Below, one piece after another: positions 17,479-26,433 of a stretch of DNA of 64,000 nucleotides (its first letter is position 1; every line of letters starts with the position of its first letter). A program made the position numbers and the translations under genes. Origin of the DNA: Pseudomonas sp. v388 (GTDB lineage: Bacteria > Pseudomonadota > Gammaproteobacteria > Pseudomonadales > Pseudomonadaceae). Below the pieces are notes generated by a model that was given only the letters and a program-made list of their open reading frames with translations, made no database searches and was not told the DNA's origin. The stretch covers positions 1 through 64,000 of the forward strand of contig NZ_RHQN01000007.1 in the NCBI RefSeq assembly GCF_003935425.1, written 5' to 3'.

Positions 17479-20139
17479 ATGCGCACCGAACAACCGAAAA
17501 TGATTTACCTCAAGGACTACCAGGCGCCCGAGTACCTCATCGACGAGACGCACCTGACCTTCGAGCTGTTCGATGACCATTCGCTGGTACACGCGCAACT
17601 GGTCATGCGCCGCAACCCGGAGCGGGGCGCGGGCCTGCCGCCACTGGAACTCAACGGCCAGCAGCTGGAACTGGTGTCGCTGCAACTGGACGACACCGAG
17701 CTGAGTGCGGCTGACTACCAGCTGACCGCCGACCACCTGACCCTGCATCCCAAGGCCGAGCGCTTTACGGTCGACAGCACCGTGCGCATCCACCCGGAAA
17801 CCAATACCGCGCTGGAGGGCCTGTACAAGTCCGGTGGCATGTTCTGCACCCAGTGCGAGGCCGAAGGCTTTCGCAAGATCACCTATTACCTCGACCGCCC
17901 GGACGTGATGAGCGTCTTCACCACGACGGTCAGTGCCGACAAACAGCAATTCCCGATCCTGCTGTCCAACGGCAACCCGATCGCCAGCGGCCAGGAAGAC
18001 AACGGCCGGCACTGGGCGACCTGGGAAGATCCGTTCAAGAAACCGGCGTATCTGTTTGCGCTGGTAGCGGGTGATCTGTGGTGCGTGGAAGACACCTTCA
18101 CCACCATGAGCCAGCGGGTCGTGACCCTGCGCATCTATGTCGAGCCGGAAAACATCGACAAGTGCCAGCACGCCATGACCAGCCTCAAGAAGTCCATGCG
18201 CTGGGACGAAGAGGTCTACGGCCGCGAGTACGATCTGGACATCTTCATGATCGTGGCCGTCAACGACTTCAACATGGGCGCGATGGAGAACAAGGGCCTC
18301 AACATCTTCAACTCCAGCGCCGTGCTGGCTCGTGCCGAAACTGCCACCGACGCCGCACACCAGCGGGTCGAGGCAATCGTTGCCCACGAATATTTCCACA
18401 ACTGGTCGGGCAACCGCGTGACCTGCCGCGACTGGTTCCAGCTGTCGCTCAAGGAAGGCTTCACCGTGTTTCGCGACGCCGGTTTCTCGGCCGACATGAA
18501 CTCGGCGACGGTCAAGCGCATCCAGGATGTGGCTTACCTGCGCACTCACCAGTTCGCCGAAGACGCAGGCCCCATGGCCCACGCCGTAAGGCCGGACAGC
18601 TTTATCGAGATTTCCAACTTCTACACCCTGACCGTGTACGAAAAGGGCTCGGAAGTGGTCGGCATGCTCCACACGCTGCTGGGCGCCGAAGGCTTCCGCA
18701 AAGGCAGCGACCTGTATTTCGAGCGCCATGACGGCCAGGCCGTGACCTGCGACGATTTCATCAAAGCCATGGAAGACGCCAACGGCGTGGACCTGAACCA
18801 GTTCAAGCGCTGGTACAGCCAGGCCGGCACGCCGCGTCTGGCCGTCAGCGAGTCTTACGACAGCGCCGCCGGCACCTACAGCCTGACCTTCCGCCAGAGC
18901 TATCCGGTCACCCCGGACAAGCAGGAAAAACAGCCGTTCGTGATTCCCGTCGAGCTGGGGCTGCTGGACAGCCGTGGTGGCGAAATCCCGCTGCGTCTGG
19001 CCGGCGAAGCGGCGGCATCCGGCACTACCCGCGTGCTGTCGGTGACCGACGCCGAGCAGACCTTCACCTTCGTCGACATCACCGAACGCCCGCTGCCCTC
19101 GCTGCTACGTGGCTTCTCGGCACCGGTCAAGCTGAGCTTCCCCTACGACCGCGATCAACTGATGTTTCTGATGCAGCACGACAGCGACGGTTTCAACCGC
19201 TGGGATGCCGGTCAGCAGTTGTCGGTTCAGGTGCTTCAGGAACTGATTGGCCAGCACCAGCAGGGCAAGGCGCTGGTCATGGACCAACGTCTGGTCACCG
19301 CGCTGGGCACGGTCCTGGCCGATAAGCAGCTGGATCAGGCGATGGTTGCCGAAATGCTTTCGTTGCCAAGCGAAGCGTATCTGACGGAAATCAGCGAAGT
19401 GGCTGACGTTGATGCGATCCACGCGGCTCGTGAGTTTGCCCGTCGTGAGCTGGCCGACAGCCTGTTCGATGCGTTGTGGGAACGGTATCAGGTCAATCGC
19501 GGCGTATCGAAAGCCACGCCGTATGTGGCCGAAGCGGAACATTTCGCCCGGCGCGCCCTGCAGAACATCGCACTGTCGTACCTGATGCTCAGTGCCAAAC
19601 CGCAAGTGCTTGAAGCGACCATCGAACAGTTCGACACCAGCGACAACATGACCGAACGCCTGACGGCGCTGGCGGTGCTGGTCAACTCGCCGTTTACCGA
19701 GGCGCGGGACAAGGCGTTGGCGGTGTTCGCCGAGAATTTCAAGGACAATGCGCTGGTCATGGATCAGTGGTTCAGCGTCCAGGCCGGCAGCCCGTTGCCG
19801 GGTGGTCTGGAGCGGGTCAAGGCGCTGATGCAGCACCCGGCGTTCAACATCAAGAACCCGAACAAGGTTCGTGCGCTGATTGGTGCCTTCGCCGGCCAGA
19901 ACCTGATCAACTTCCATGCGGCGGACGGCTCCGGCTACCGCTTCCTGGCGGATCTGGTCATCGAGCTGAACGGCTTCAACCCGCAGATTGCATCGCGGCA
20001 ACTGGCACCCCTGACCCGCTGGCGCAAATACGACAGCGCCCGTCAGGCGCTGATGAAAGCCGAACTGGAACGCATCCTCGCGTCGGGCAACCTGTCCGCT
20101 GATGTGTTCGAAGTGGTGAGCAAGAGCCTGGCCGAGTAA
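17479..20139 (+). CDS. pepN: Aminopeptidase N
   Basis: PepN is the major cytoplasmic M1 zinc aminopeptidase, completing degradation of peptides from the Clp and Lon proteases. The 886-residue length is normal. The exopeptidase motif GAMENKGLNIF is at about 264 and the zinc motif HEYFHNW at about 303, with the third ligand Glu in LKEGFTVFRD about 19 residues later. The C-terminal DUF3458 helical domain is complete. AGGA lies before the ATG, 10 bp after the DUF2797 stop, so it is probably in the same operon. It ends at a terminator. Confidence 0.96.
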   Translation: MRTEQPKMIYLKDYQAPEYLIDETHLTFELFDDHSLVHAQLVMRRNPERGAGLPPLELNGQQLELVSLQLDDTELSAADYQLTADHLTLHPKAERFTVDSTVRIHPETNTALEGLYKSGGMFCTQCEAEGFRKITYYLDRPDVMSVFTTTVSADKQQFPILLSNGNPIASGQEDNGRHWATWEDPFKKPAYLFALVAGDLWCVEDTFTTMSQRVVTLRIYVEPENIDKCQHAMTSLKKSMRWDEEVYGREYDLDIFMIVAVNDFNMGAMENKGLNIFNSSAVLARAETATDAAHQRVEAIVAHEYFHNWSGNRVTCRDWFQLSLKEGFTVFRDAGFSADMNSATVKRIQDVAYLRTHQFAEDAGPMAHAVRPDSFIEISNFYTLTVYEKGSEVVGMLHTLLGAEGFRKGSDLYFERHDGQAVTCDDFIKAMEDANGVDLNQFKRWYSQAGTPRLAVSESYDSAAGTYSLTFRQSYPVTPDKQEKQPFVIPVELGLLDSRGGEIPLRLAGEAAASGTTRVLSVTDAEQTFTFVDITERPLPSLLRGFSAPVKLSFPYDRDQLMFLMQHDSDGFNRWDAGQQLSVQVLQELIGQHQQGKALVMDQRLVTALGTVLADKQLDQAMVAEMLSLPSEAYLTEISEVADVDAIHAAREFARRELADSLFDALWERYQVNRGVSKATPYVAEAEHFARRALQNIALSYLMLSAKPQVLEATIEQFDTSDNMTERLTALAVLVNSPFTEARDKALAVFAENFKDNALVMDQWFSVQAGSPLPGGLERVKALMQHPAFNIKNPNKVRALIGAFAGQNLINFHAADGSGYRFLADLVIELNGFNPQIASRQLAPLTRWRKYDSARQALMKAELERILASGNLSADVFEVVSKSLAE

Positions 20140-20156
20140 CCTCGGCGAGGTTGAGG

Positions 20157-20191
20157 AAGGTGCTACCCGCTAGGCGGCTAGCACCTTTTTT
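20157..20191 (+). terminator. Intrinsic terminator after pepN
   Basis: AAGGTGCTA (20157-20165) pairs with TAGCACCTT (20179-20187), followed by T6. The stem is 9 bp and perfect. Confidence 0.9.
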
Positions 20192-20229
20192 ATGCACCGT
20201 TCCTACAGCGGATCGGGGCGTTGGAAAAT

Positions 20230-20241
20230 CTCACATGTGAG
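20230..20241. promoter_or_regulatory. Perfect palindrome CTCACATGTGAG upstream of yjfI
   Basis: A 12-bp perfect palindrome lies 66 bp before the yjfI ATG, within the only sizeable gap before the eight-gene cluster. A weak -35-like TTGGAA at 20221-20226 overlaps its left side. It may be an operator for a dimeric regulator; it is not the CRP/Vfr arrangement, and no sigma-54 (GG-N10-GC) promoter of the PspF type was evident. Confidence 0.35.
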
Positions 20242-20307
20242 GGATATCCATCCTCGATGACATCTGTTAGCGTGCACCCCTGATCCCCGGCACACAGAGG
20301 AACCGCC

Positions 20308-20958
20308 ATGCCTCGTAGAAACACGGGTGACAAAGCAGTCCCGGCCAAGGTATCGAAAAGCTCCACCGATTACATGCGTGAAATGCGTTCAAGACTCAAG
20401 GAAGCCGGGCTGGTGAAGCGGGAATTCTGGATCCGGCCCGAGAACGTCGATGCCCTGCGTGGTATCGAAAAAGCCCTGCGGCAGCCCTTTCTGGGCCAGA
20501 GAATCAAACTGGAGGATTTCATGACCGAGAACACCAACTGGACGACCAGCTCCTTGCAAAACGCCCTTGCCGGGCTCGATGCGGTGGTCAGCGGCGATAT
20601 CGAACTGTCCGTCACCGACGGCGCCGAGCCGGGCATCCGTCTGACCTTGAAGGAATTCGGCGACCTGCCGGTCTACATCGCAGTGGTGGGCGACCAGATC
20701 CTGGCCGATACCACGCTGGTCGAAGTGGATCGGGTCAAGGACACCGTTGCGTTCAACGAAGTGGTGCTGCGCAGCCGCGACCTGTTTCCCCTGTCTTCGG
20801 TGGGCATCGAGCGTCTGGCCGACGGCCAGGAAGTCTACTGCCTGTTCGGCGCCCTCAGCGCGGCGTCGTCCCTGACCGTGATCGTTCAGGAAATCCTCAC
20901 CCTGGCGGACAACGTGATCCGTGCGGCCGAGGCGTTCGACGACCATTTCATTCGCTGA
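20308..20958 (+). CDS. yjfI: YjfI family protein (DUF2170)
   Basis: This 216-residue protein opens the cluster. Residues 20-60 (DYMREMRSRLKEAGLVKREFWIRPENVDALRGIE) resemble a ribbon-helix-helix-like strand and helices, as in some small DNA-binding proteins; the remainder fits DUF2170. GAGG precedes the ATG. In E. coli yjfI also begins the yjfIJKLMC set, so synteny supports the name. It could be the local regulator or a partner of the PspA-like protein; neither is shown. No signal peptide or membrane segments. Confidence 0.78.
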   Translation: MPRRNTGDKAVPAKVSKSSTDYMREMRSRLKEAGLVKREFWIRPENVDALRGIEKALRQPFLGQRIKLEDFMTENTNWTTSSLQNALAGLDAVVSGDIELSVTDGAEPGIRLTLKEFGDLPVYIAVVGDQILADTTLVEVDRVKDTVAFNEVVLRSRDLFPLSSVGIERLADGQEVYCLFGALSAASSLTVIVQEILTLADNVIRAAEAFDDHFIR

Positions 20959-20998
20959 ACACGTTTGTAAGAACATTGCTGTCAGCAAGGAGAGATTC

Positions 20999-21706
20999 AT
21001 GACAACGAGCATCTGGAAAAAACTGGTAACGGCCGTACGCGGCGGCGCTTCCGAAGTGGGCGAGTCGATCGTCGACGCCAACGCGCTGCGCATCCTGGAT
21101 CAGGAAATTCGTGACGCCGACAGCGCGCTGGTCAAGGCCCGCGACGGTCTGATCACCATCAAGGCCAAGCACAAGCTGTCCGCCCAGCGCCTTGAAGAAC
21201 ACGCCACCAGCATCGCCAACTGGGAAGGCCGCGCCATGCAGGCCCTGAACAAGGGTGAAGAAGCGCTGGCCGTGGAATGCGCGAACAAGATCGCCGAGAT
21301 CGAAGCGCAGCGCGATCAGGAACAGGCATTGGCCGACCAGTTCGCCAAGCAGGTCGATCTGCTGCAGGAACAGGTGGTCAAGGCTGAATCGCGCATCAAA
21401 GGGCTCAAGCAGCAGGTGGAAATGGCCCGCGCCCGGGAAACCGTGCAGCGCGCCCGAGTCGCTACCGCCAATGCCACCGGTGGTGCCAGCGGTGCAGTGG
21501 AAACGGCGGTCGGCTCACTGGCTCGCCTCAAGCAGCGCCAGGATGAACAGGACGCCAAGCTCGAAGCCGCCGAGGAACTGGCCAGCCAGTCCAACGGCAG
21601 CGATCTGGAACGCCGGCTGCAGGAAGCGGGCATCGGCTCCAGGACCGGCGGTGCCGAAGACGTCCTGGCACGCCTGAAAGCCAAGAGCCAGACCTCAGGT
21701 CAGTAA
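20999..21706 (+). CDS. yjfJ: PspA/IM30 family protein (YjfJ)
   Basis: A 235-residue coiled-coil protein: an amphipathic N-terminal helix SIWKKLVTAVRGGASEVGESI, then long helices rich in Glu, Ala and Gln (DQEIRDADSALVKAR, QEQALADQFAKQVDLLQEQV, and LARLKQRQDEQDAKLEAAEEL). PspA proteins form ESCRT-III-like oligomers on the inner membrane and protect it from leakage. The ATG at 20999 has AGGAG before it. It lies 40 bp after yjfI. The gene is not in the pspABC context, so it is a paralogous PspA with different partners. Confidence 0.88.
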   Translation: MTTSIWKKLVTAVRGGASEVGESIVDANALRILDQEIRDADSALVKARDGLITIKAKHKLSAQRLEEHATSIANWEGRAMQALNKGEEALAVECANKIAEIEAQRDQEQALADQFAKQVDLLQEQVVKAESRIKGLKQQVEMARARETVQRARVATANATGGASGAVETAVGSLARLKQRQDEQDAKLEAAEELASQSNGSDLERRLQEAGIGSRTGGAEDVLARLKAKSQTSGQ

Positions 21707-21765
21707 TCCGTCCCGGGGGCGGGCGGCGAGGCCGCTGGCCCCACGGGCGGTCGCAGGGAAAGCAC

Positions 21766-22317
21766 ATGGGTTTTTCGATACGGCTCAAGTGGGTGCTGGG
21801 TTTGTCGCTGCTGATGATGGCAGTACAAACAGTCAACGCGTTCAGCGGGTACTGGCTGGTATCATTCGGCATTGTCCCGCGCACCCTCGAGGGGTTGCGG
21901 GGTATCATTCTCGCGCCGTTCATTCATGGCTCCTTCGCGCACCTGTTGGGCAACCTCGTGCCATTCGTGGCGCTGAGCTGGCTGGTGGCGACCGAAGGCG
22001 TGAAGCGTTATGCGTGGGTGGTCGGTCTGGTCTGCCTGCTGGGCGGTCTGATCGTCTGGCTGGTCGGTCGTACCAGCCTGCATGTCGGGGCCAGCGGCCT
22101 GATCTTCGGCCTATGGACTTACCTGTTGGCGCGGGCCTGGTATCAGCGCAGTATCGCCAGCCTGCTGCTGGCGATGATCGCGCTGGCGTTGTACAGCGGG
22201 TTGATCTATGGGTTCCTGCCGGCGGCGGGTGTTTCATTTGAGTCGCACATTGCCGGTGCGCTGGCCGGTATCTGCGTAGCGCGGCTGATGCATTCCAGGA
22301 AGCTGGTGGCCAGCTGA
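21766..22317 (+). CDS. Short rhomboid family intramembrane protease
   Basis: A 183-residue, six-segment membrane protein. The catalytic Ser lies in TSLHVGASGLIFGLW (GxSG) and the His in VSFESHIAGALAG; the TM2 motif HGSFAHLLGNLVPF is also present, so it should be active. It has no soluble N-terminal domain, unlike the rhomboid at 15.5 kb. AGGGAAA precedes the ATG. It sits within the Yjf cluster, between the PspA-like and channel genes, which is not the order I recall from E. coli. It may cleave a membrane component of the same system. Confidence 0.85.
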   Translation: MGFSIRLKWVLGLSLLMMAVQTVNAFSGYWLVSFGIVPRTLEGLRGIILAPFIHGSFAHLLGNLVPFVALSWLVATEGVKRYAWVVGLVCLLGGLIVWLVGRTSLHVGASGLIFGLWTYLLARAWYQRSIASLLLAMIALALYSGLIYGFLPAAGVSFESHIAGALAGICVARLMHSRKLVAS

Positions 22318-22376
22318 GCGCAGTGAATGTTGTTGTCGGTATCAACGGATGAAAGCTGTATCAAGGATTTGAAGCA

Positions 22377-23402
22377 ATGACCTTGTTCCTGTTACTCAGA
22401 CGTCACGTCTCGGTGTTCTTCGACCGCTTCGGCTGGGCCGGCATCGGCATGCTGCTGGCCGGGCATTACCTCATTTCCTGGATTCTGCTGGCCCTGGCCG
22501 CCGAAGAGCACCTGCTTCAAGGTGCGGACTTCACCTACTTCTACCTGACCACCGCCACGACTGTCGGTTACGGCGATCTATCGCCCAAATCCGCATTTGG
22601 CAAAATCATCACGGCCACCTGGATCATGCTGGGCGGTATCGCCTTGCTGACCACGGTGATCGGCAAGGCCTCGACTTCCGTCGGCGATATATGGAGAAGG
22701 AACATGAAGGGACAGGGCGACTGCTCGGCGCTTACCGGTCATACCGTGCTGGTCGGCTGGGACGGCGAAGCGAGCGAACGTATCGTCGAGCTGCTCAATC
22801 AGGATTGCGCCACCCGGCGCGACGGGCTGGTCATCTGCGATTGCATCGCCGTCGAGAACCCGATGCCCGGTCAGGCCTCGTTCATCAGAGGCGAATCCCT
22901 GGATTCGCCCTCGGTTTTGTTGCGCGCCGGAGTGATCGGTGCCGAGCGGATTCTGGTCCATACCCAGTCCGACAGCCTGACCCTGGCCATCGTCCTGACG
23001 CTCAAGAGCCTGGGGCCGAAAGGCCACGTGGTTGCGCACTTCAATAACTCCGAGCGCGCCGCGCTGGCTCGCACCTACGCCCCAGAGCTGGAATGCACCT
23101 CGAACATGGCCATTGAGATGCTGGTTCGTTCGTCCCAGGACCCAGGCTCCAGTTCGGTCATCACCGAACTGTTGTGCATTGGCGAAGGTGCGACCCAGTT
23201 CCGTCATGTGCTGCCGGTCGGCTTCAAGTCTTCGTGCGGCGAGCTTTACGTGCGTCTGCGCCAGGAGTTCAACGCCACCCTGATCGGCTACCGCGCGTCG
23301 CCGCAGGGTCAGTTCACCATCAATCCCGCCAACGACGTGACTGTCGCGGGCGGCGAAATTTTCTACATCGCGTCCGCTCGCCTGCAAGGAGATGCGCTAT
23401 GA
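22377..23402 (+). CDS. Two-TM ion channel with RCK/TrkA-N-like cytoplasmic domain
   Basis: The 341-residue protein has an N-terminal hydrophobic helix, a pore loop with the potassium selectivity filter TTVGYGD (near residue 64), a second helix IMLGGIALLTTVIG, then a cytoplasmic domain. The latter starts GHTVLVGWDGEASERIVELL, a Rossmann-type RCK/TrkA-N fold whose nucleotide-binding glycines are partly replaced, and closes with a TrkA-C-like part. It probably passes K+ across the inner membrane under ligand control. Its stop overlaps the yjfK start (ATGA), so co-translation is expected. Confidence 0.85.
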   Translation: MTLFLLLRRHVSVFFDRFGWAGIGMLLAGHYLISWILLALAAEEHLLQGADFTYFYLTTATTVGYGDLSPKSAFGKIITATWIMLGGIALLTTVIGKASTSVGDIWRRNMKGQGDCSALTGHTVLVGWDGEASERIVELLNQDCATRRDGLVICDCIAVENPMPGQASFIRGESLDSPSVLLRAGVIGAERILVHTQSDSLTLAIVLTLKSLGPKGHVVAHFNNSERAALARTYAPELECTSNMAIEMLVRSSQDPGSSSVITELLCIGEGATQFRHVLPVGFKSSCGELYVRLRQEFNATLIGYRASPQGQFTINPANDVTVAGGEIFYIASARLQGDAL

Positions 23403-24061
23403 ATTGGTTCAAACGTGCGATGGGCCTCGAAGCGCCCAAGCCGTCCGGGCGCGAAGGCGCATCGGCGGCCGTCGCCAGTCCGCTGGGGCTTGCCTCCGGG
23501 CGCATGCTATGTCTGGATTCGTCGCTGAAAATGCTGCTGGACGGCCACTCCCACGTGGTCATTCCCGGCGACGAAAAGGTCTGGGCCGTGGGCCGTATCG
23601 ACCTTGGCCAGTCGATGAGCATTCAGCGCTTTTATCTCGATAACGACGATTATTTCCTGCAGGTGGTCAGCAATGGCCTGGCCGCCGAAGACATTCAGGA
23701 CATCATTCTGTTTGGCTACTACAGCGCGGTGCCGATCACCAGCAAGGATGAACTGCTGCGCCTGACCGGCCCGCAGTCGCAGATCGGCTTGCCGGTCTAT
23801 GAGCATGAAGGCGAGGAGTTCTTCCGCCAATGGGGCTCGGAACAAGGACAGACCGAGCTGACGCCGCTGGACGAGGACGTCTCAAGCCCCGACGGCCACT
23901 ACCGCGTCAAACACCTGAGCATGCTGTATGCCCGCGAAACCGGCCTGATCAACCGCCGGGAGTTTTTGCTGTTCTCCGTCGAGGAAGACGAAGAAGGCGC
24001 CATCACGCTGACTACGGCGGTTGGCGTCACCCTGCAATCCACTGATATCAACGTACTCTGA
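23399..24061 (+). CDS. yjfK: YjfK family protein (DUF2491)
   Basis: A 220-residue soluble protein beginning MNWFKRAMGLEAP, with a core DDYFLQVVSNGLAAEDIQDIILFGYY and LSMLYARETGLINRREFLLFSVEEDEEG. No catalytic motif stands out and there is no signal peptide. The start overlaps the channel gene stop by 4 bp and the gene is followed 13 bp later by yjfL. It is conserved with YjfJ and YjfL in E. coli-type clusters, so a role with the PspA-like protein is likely but unproven. Confidence 0.78.
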   Translation: MNWFKRAMGLEAPKPSGREGASAAVASPLGLASGRMLCLDSSLKMLLDGHSHVVIPGDEKVWAVGRIDLGQSMSIQRFYLDNDDYFLQVVSNGLAAEDIQDIILFGYYSAVPITSKDELLRLTGPQSQIGLPVYEHEGEEFFRQWGSEQGQTELTPLDEDVSSPDGHYRVKHLSMLYARETGLINRREFLLFSVEEDEEGAITLTTAVGVTLQSTDINVL

Positions 24062-24074
24062 CAAGGAAATCTTC

Positions 24075-24500
24075 ATGATCGACGCGCTGCGTATGTCGCT
24101 CAACGCCACGGCCGTGTTCGGCTTCATTCTGTACATTCTGGTGGCGGCGATTCTGTTCGCACTGTTCCAGTTCATCTACAGCCGGGTGACGCCGCACAAG
24201 GAGTTCGCTCTGATCCGTGAGAACAACAGCGCGGCGGCACTGGCGCTGGGCGGCTCGCTGATCGGCTTTGCATTGCCGGCCAGCAACATCATCGCCTACA
24301 GCGTCAGCATCGTGGACGTGATCGTCTGGGCGTTGATCGCGGCAGTCGTCCAGTTGCTGGCGTTCAGCGTCACCAGCCTGGTGCTCAAGGGGCTGTCCGC
24401 ACGCATCGCCAAGGGCGAAATCGCAGCGGCGATTTATGCCGCCAGCGTGGCAATCAGTGTCGGCATGCTCAATGCCGCCTGCATGACCCCGACGGTCTGA
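24075..24500 (+). CDS. yjfL: YjfL family inner-membrane protein (DUF350)
   Basis: The 141-residue protein has four hydrophobic segments arranged as two similar halves, typical of DUF350: VFGFILYILVAAILFALFQF, ALGGSLIGFALPASNIIAYS, DVIVWALIAAVVQLLAFSV and IYAASVAISVGMLNAACM. AAGGAAA lies before the ATG. Its place in the cluster suggests that it works in the inner membrane together with the PspA-like protein. Mechanism unknown. Confidence 0.82.
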   Translation: MIDALRMSLNATAVFGFILYILVAAILFALFQFIYSRVTPHKEFALIRENNSAAALALGGSLIGFALPASNIIAYSVSIVDVIVWALIAAVVQLLAFSVTSLVLKGLSARIAKGEIAAAIYAASVAISVGMLNAACMTPTV

Positions 24501-24526
24501 CAGCGGCCACGGTCAAGGAGATCATC

Positions 24527-25264
24527 ATGAGACGCAGCCCCGCAAAACTGGTGCTCGCCAGTACCTTGCCACTGGCCTTGGCAGCCTGTGGTTCCTCGGA
24601 GGACACGCCGAATTTCACCGCCCAGGCCAACTTCAAGTCGGTCCAGGAATGTGTCGAAGCCAAGGTGCCGGTCGACACGTGCTCGGACGCCTATATGCAG
24701 GCCATGTCCGACCATCGACGCATCGCGCCGACCTACGACGACAAGTCCTCCTGCGAAGCCGATTTCGTTCCCGACTATTGCCAGGTCACCTCCGACGGCA
24801 AGTACATGCCCAGGCTGGGTGGGTTCGAACTCGGCTTCGAAGGCAACGTGCCCAAGGAAGCGCTGGACAAGGCCCGCGCGGAAGTCGCGCAGGCGGGCAG
24901 CGGCTTTTCCGGTACCGAAGGGCTGCTGACCGGGCTGTTGATCGGCAACCTGATGAGCAACGGTTTCGGCGGCAATCGCTACTATTCCCAGCCGATCTAC
25001 CAGACCCGCGATGACCGCGGCGGTTACTACACGTCCTCGTTGCCGGGCCAGATGAATCGCGGCAAGACCTTCAGCCGCTCGACCCAGGCCCGCACCAGCT
25101 CGGACAACCGCTACAGTCAGAGCACGCTGGGCCGTAACCTCGGAGCTTCGGGCTCCAAATCCTCGGTGTCTTCGACCATCTCGCGCGGTGGTTTCGGCAG
25201 CCAGGCTTCCGCACGCAGCGGTTGGGGCGGCAAGAGCAGCGGCGGGTTCAGTTCCGGCGGCTAG
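24527..25264 (+). CDS. yjfM: YjfM-type lipoprotein (DUF1190)
   Basis: A 245-residue lipoprotein with a type II signal: MRRSPAKLVLASTLPLALAAC, the lipobox Cys being followed by GSSED. Asp is not at +2, so outer-membrane sorting is possible. The mature part has paired Cys (CVEAKVPVDTC, SSCEADFVPDYC) likely to form disulfides in the periplasm, then a region that matches DUF1190, and a low-complexity Ser/Gly/Arg tail ending GGKSSGGFSSGG. AAGGAGA lies before the start. It is probably the envelope-facing component of the cluster. Confidence 0.82.
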   Translation: MRRSPAKLVLASTLPLALAACGSSEDTPNFTAQANFKSVQECVEAKVPVDTCSDAYMQAMSDHRRIAPTYDDKSSCEADFVPDYCQVTSDGKYMPRLGGFELGFEGNVPKEALDKARAEVAQAGSGFSGTEGLLTGLLIGNLMSNGFGGNRYYSQPIYQTRDDRGGYYTSSLPGQMNRGKTFSRSTQARTSSDNRYSQSTLGRNLGASGSKSSVSSTISRGGFGSQASARSGWGGKSSGGFSSGG

Positions 25265-25275
25265 GGATCAGGTTC

Positions 25276-26433
25276 ATGAAAAAGATCAGCATCGAGGAAC
25301 GCCCGGACTGGCGCCTTACCGCCGAGCGGGAGGGCTTTGCTTTTCATACCATCGACGGGGAGCGTTACTGGGACGAACGCGGTTACTACCAGTTCACCGA
25401 GGAACAGGTCACCCGCGACCTCGAAGCGCCGACCCAGGAGTTGCACCAGATGTGCCTGGATGCGGTGGCGCGGGTTGTGGACAGCGAGGCGTTGCTGACT
25501 CGTCTGGCGATTCCCGAAGCATTCTTCGATCTGGTTCGTTCATCGTGGCGGGAAGGGCATCCGCATCTCTATGCTCGTTTCGACTTTGCGTATGACGGCA
25601 GCGGGCCGGCGAAGATGTACGAGATCAACGCCGACACGCCCACCAGCCTGATGGAAGCCGGCGCGTTTCAGTTGTTGTGGCTGGAAGAACAGATGCAGCG
25701 CGGCGTGTTGCCTGAGCGGGCGACGCAGTTCAACTCCATCGCCGAGGATCTGGTGCGAGCCTTTGCGGCGATGCCCGGTGCCAGCCCGTTCTATTTCGCG
25801 GCCATGTCCGGTTCGGTGGAAGATCGCGGCACCACCGACTTCATGCGGCGCATGGCGGCTCATGTCGGCATCGATGCCCGGCATATCGACATCGAAGACA
25901 TCGGCCTGGACAGCGCGGGCCGATTCGTCGACCTCGACGGACGCTGGATCGAGCGCTTGTTCAAGCTGCACGCCTGGGAACATATTTTCCATGAGGCATT
26001 CGGGGTGCATGTTCCGGGCAGCGGCACGCAGTTCGTCGAGCCGGCGTGGAAGGCGATCCTCAGCAACAAAGGTATTCTGCCGCTGTTATGGGAGCTGAAC
26101 CCAGGCCATCCCAACCTGTTGCCGGCCCATGTCGATGCCGACCCGCGCCAGCCGCTGCCCAAGGGGTGGGTGCGCAAGCCATACTTTTCCCGCGAGGGCG
26201 CCAACATCGAAATGCGCACACCAGGCGACGAAGTCATTGCCGTAGACGGCCCCTACACCGACGCGCCCTACATCCTGCAAGCGTATTCGCCGTTGCCGCG
26301 CTTCGGTGACAGCTACACCCTGGTCGGCTCCTGGGTCATCGGCGACCTGGCTTCAGGCATCGGCATCCGCGAGGACGACAGCCTGATCACCAAGGACACC
26401 AGCCGGTTCCTGCCGCATGTGGTGATTGATTGA
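25276..26433 (+). CDS. yjfC: Glutathionylspermidine synthase-type ATP-grasp ligase (YjfC)
   Basis: A 385-residue ligase corresponding to the synthetase half of glutathionylspermidine synthase, without the amidase domain. Visible family segments are RFDFAYDGSGPAKMYEINADTPTSLMEAGAFQ, LFKLHAWEHIFHE, NKGILPLLWELNPGHPNLLPA and KPYFSREGANIEM, the last two forming the ATP-grasp and acceptor sites. The true substrates of stand-alone YjfC/YgiC proteins are not known to me; it may join an amine or peptide to an envelope component. It ends inside the 212-bp tandem array, where its last 24 codons are duplicated four more times downstream. Confidence 0.85.
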   Translation: MKKISIEERPDWRLTAEREGFAFHTIDGERYWDERGYYQFTEEQVTRDLEAPTQELHQMCLDAVARVVDSEALLTRLAIPEAFFDLVRSSWREGHPHLYARFDFAYDGSGPAKMYEINADTPTSLMEAGAFQLLWLEEQMQRGVLPERATQFNSIAEDLVRAFAAMPGASPFYFAAMSGSVEDRGTTDFMRRMAAHVGIDARHIDIEDIGLDSAGRFVDLDGRWIERLFKLHAWEHIFHEAFGVHVPGSGTQFVEPAWKAILSNKGILPLLWELNPGHPNLLPAHVDADPRQPLPKGWVRKPYFSREGANIEMRTPGDEVIAVDGPYTDAPYILQAYSPLPRFGDSYTLVGSWVIGDLASGIGIREDDSLITKDTSRFLPHVVID

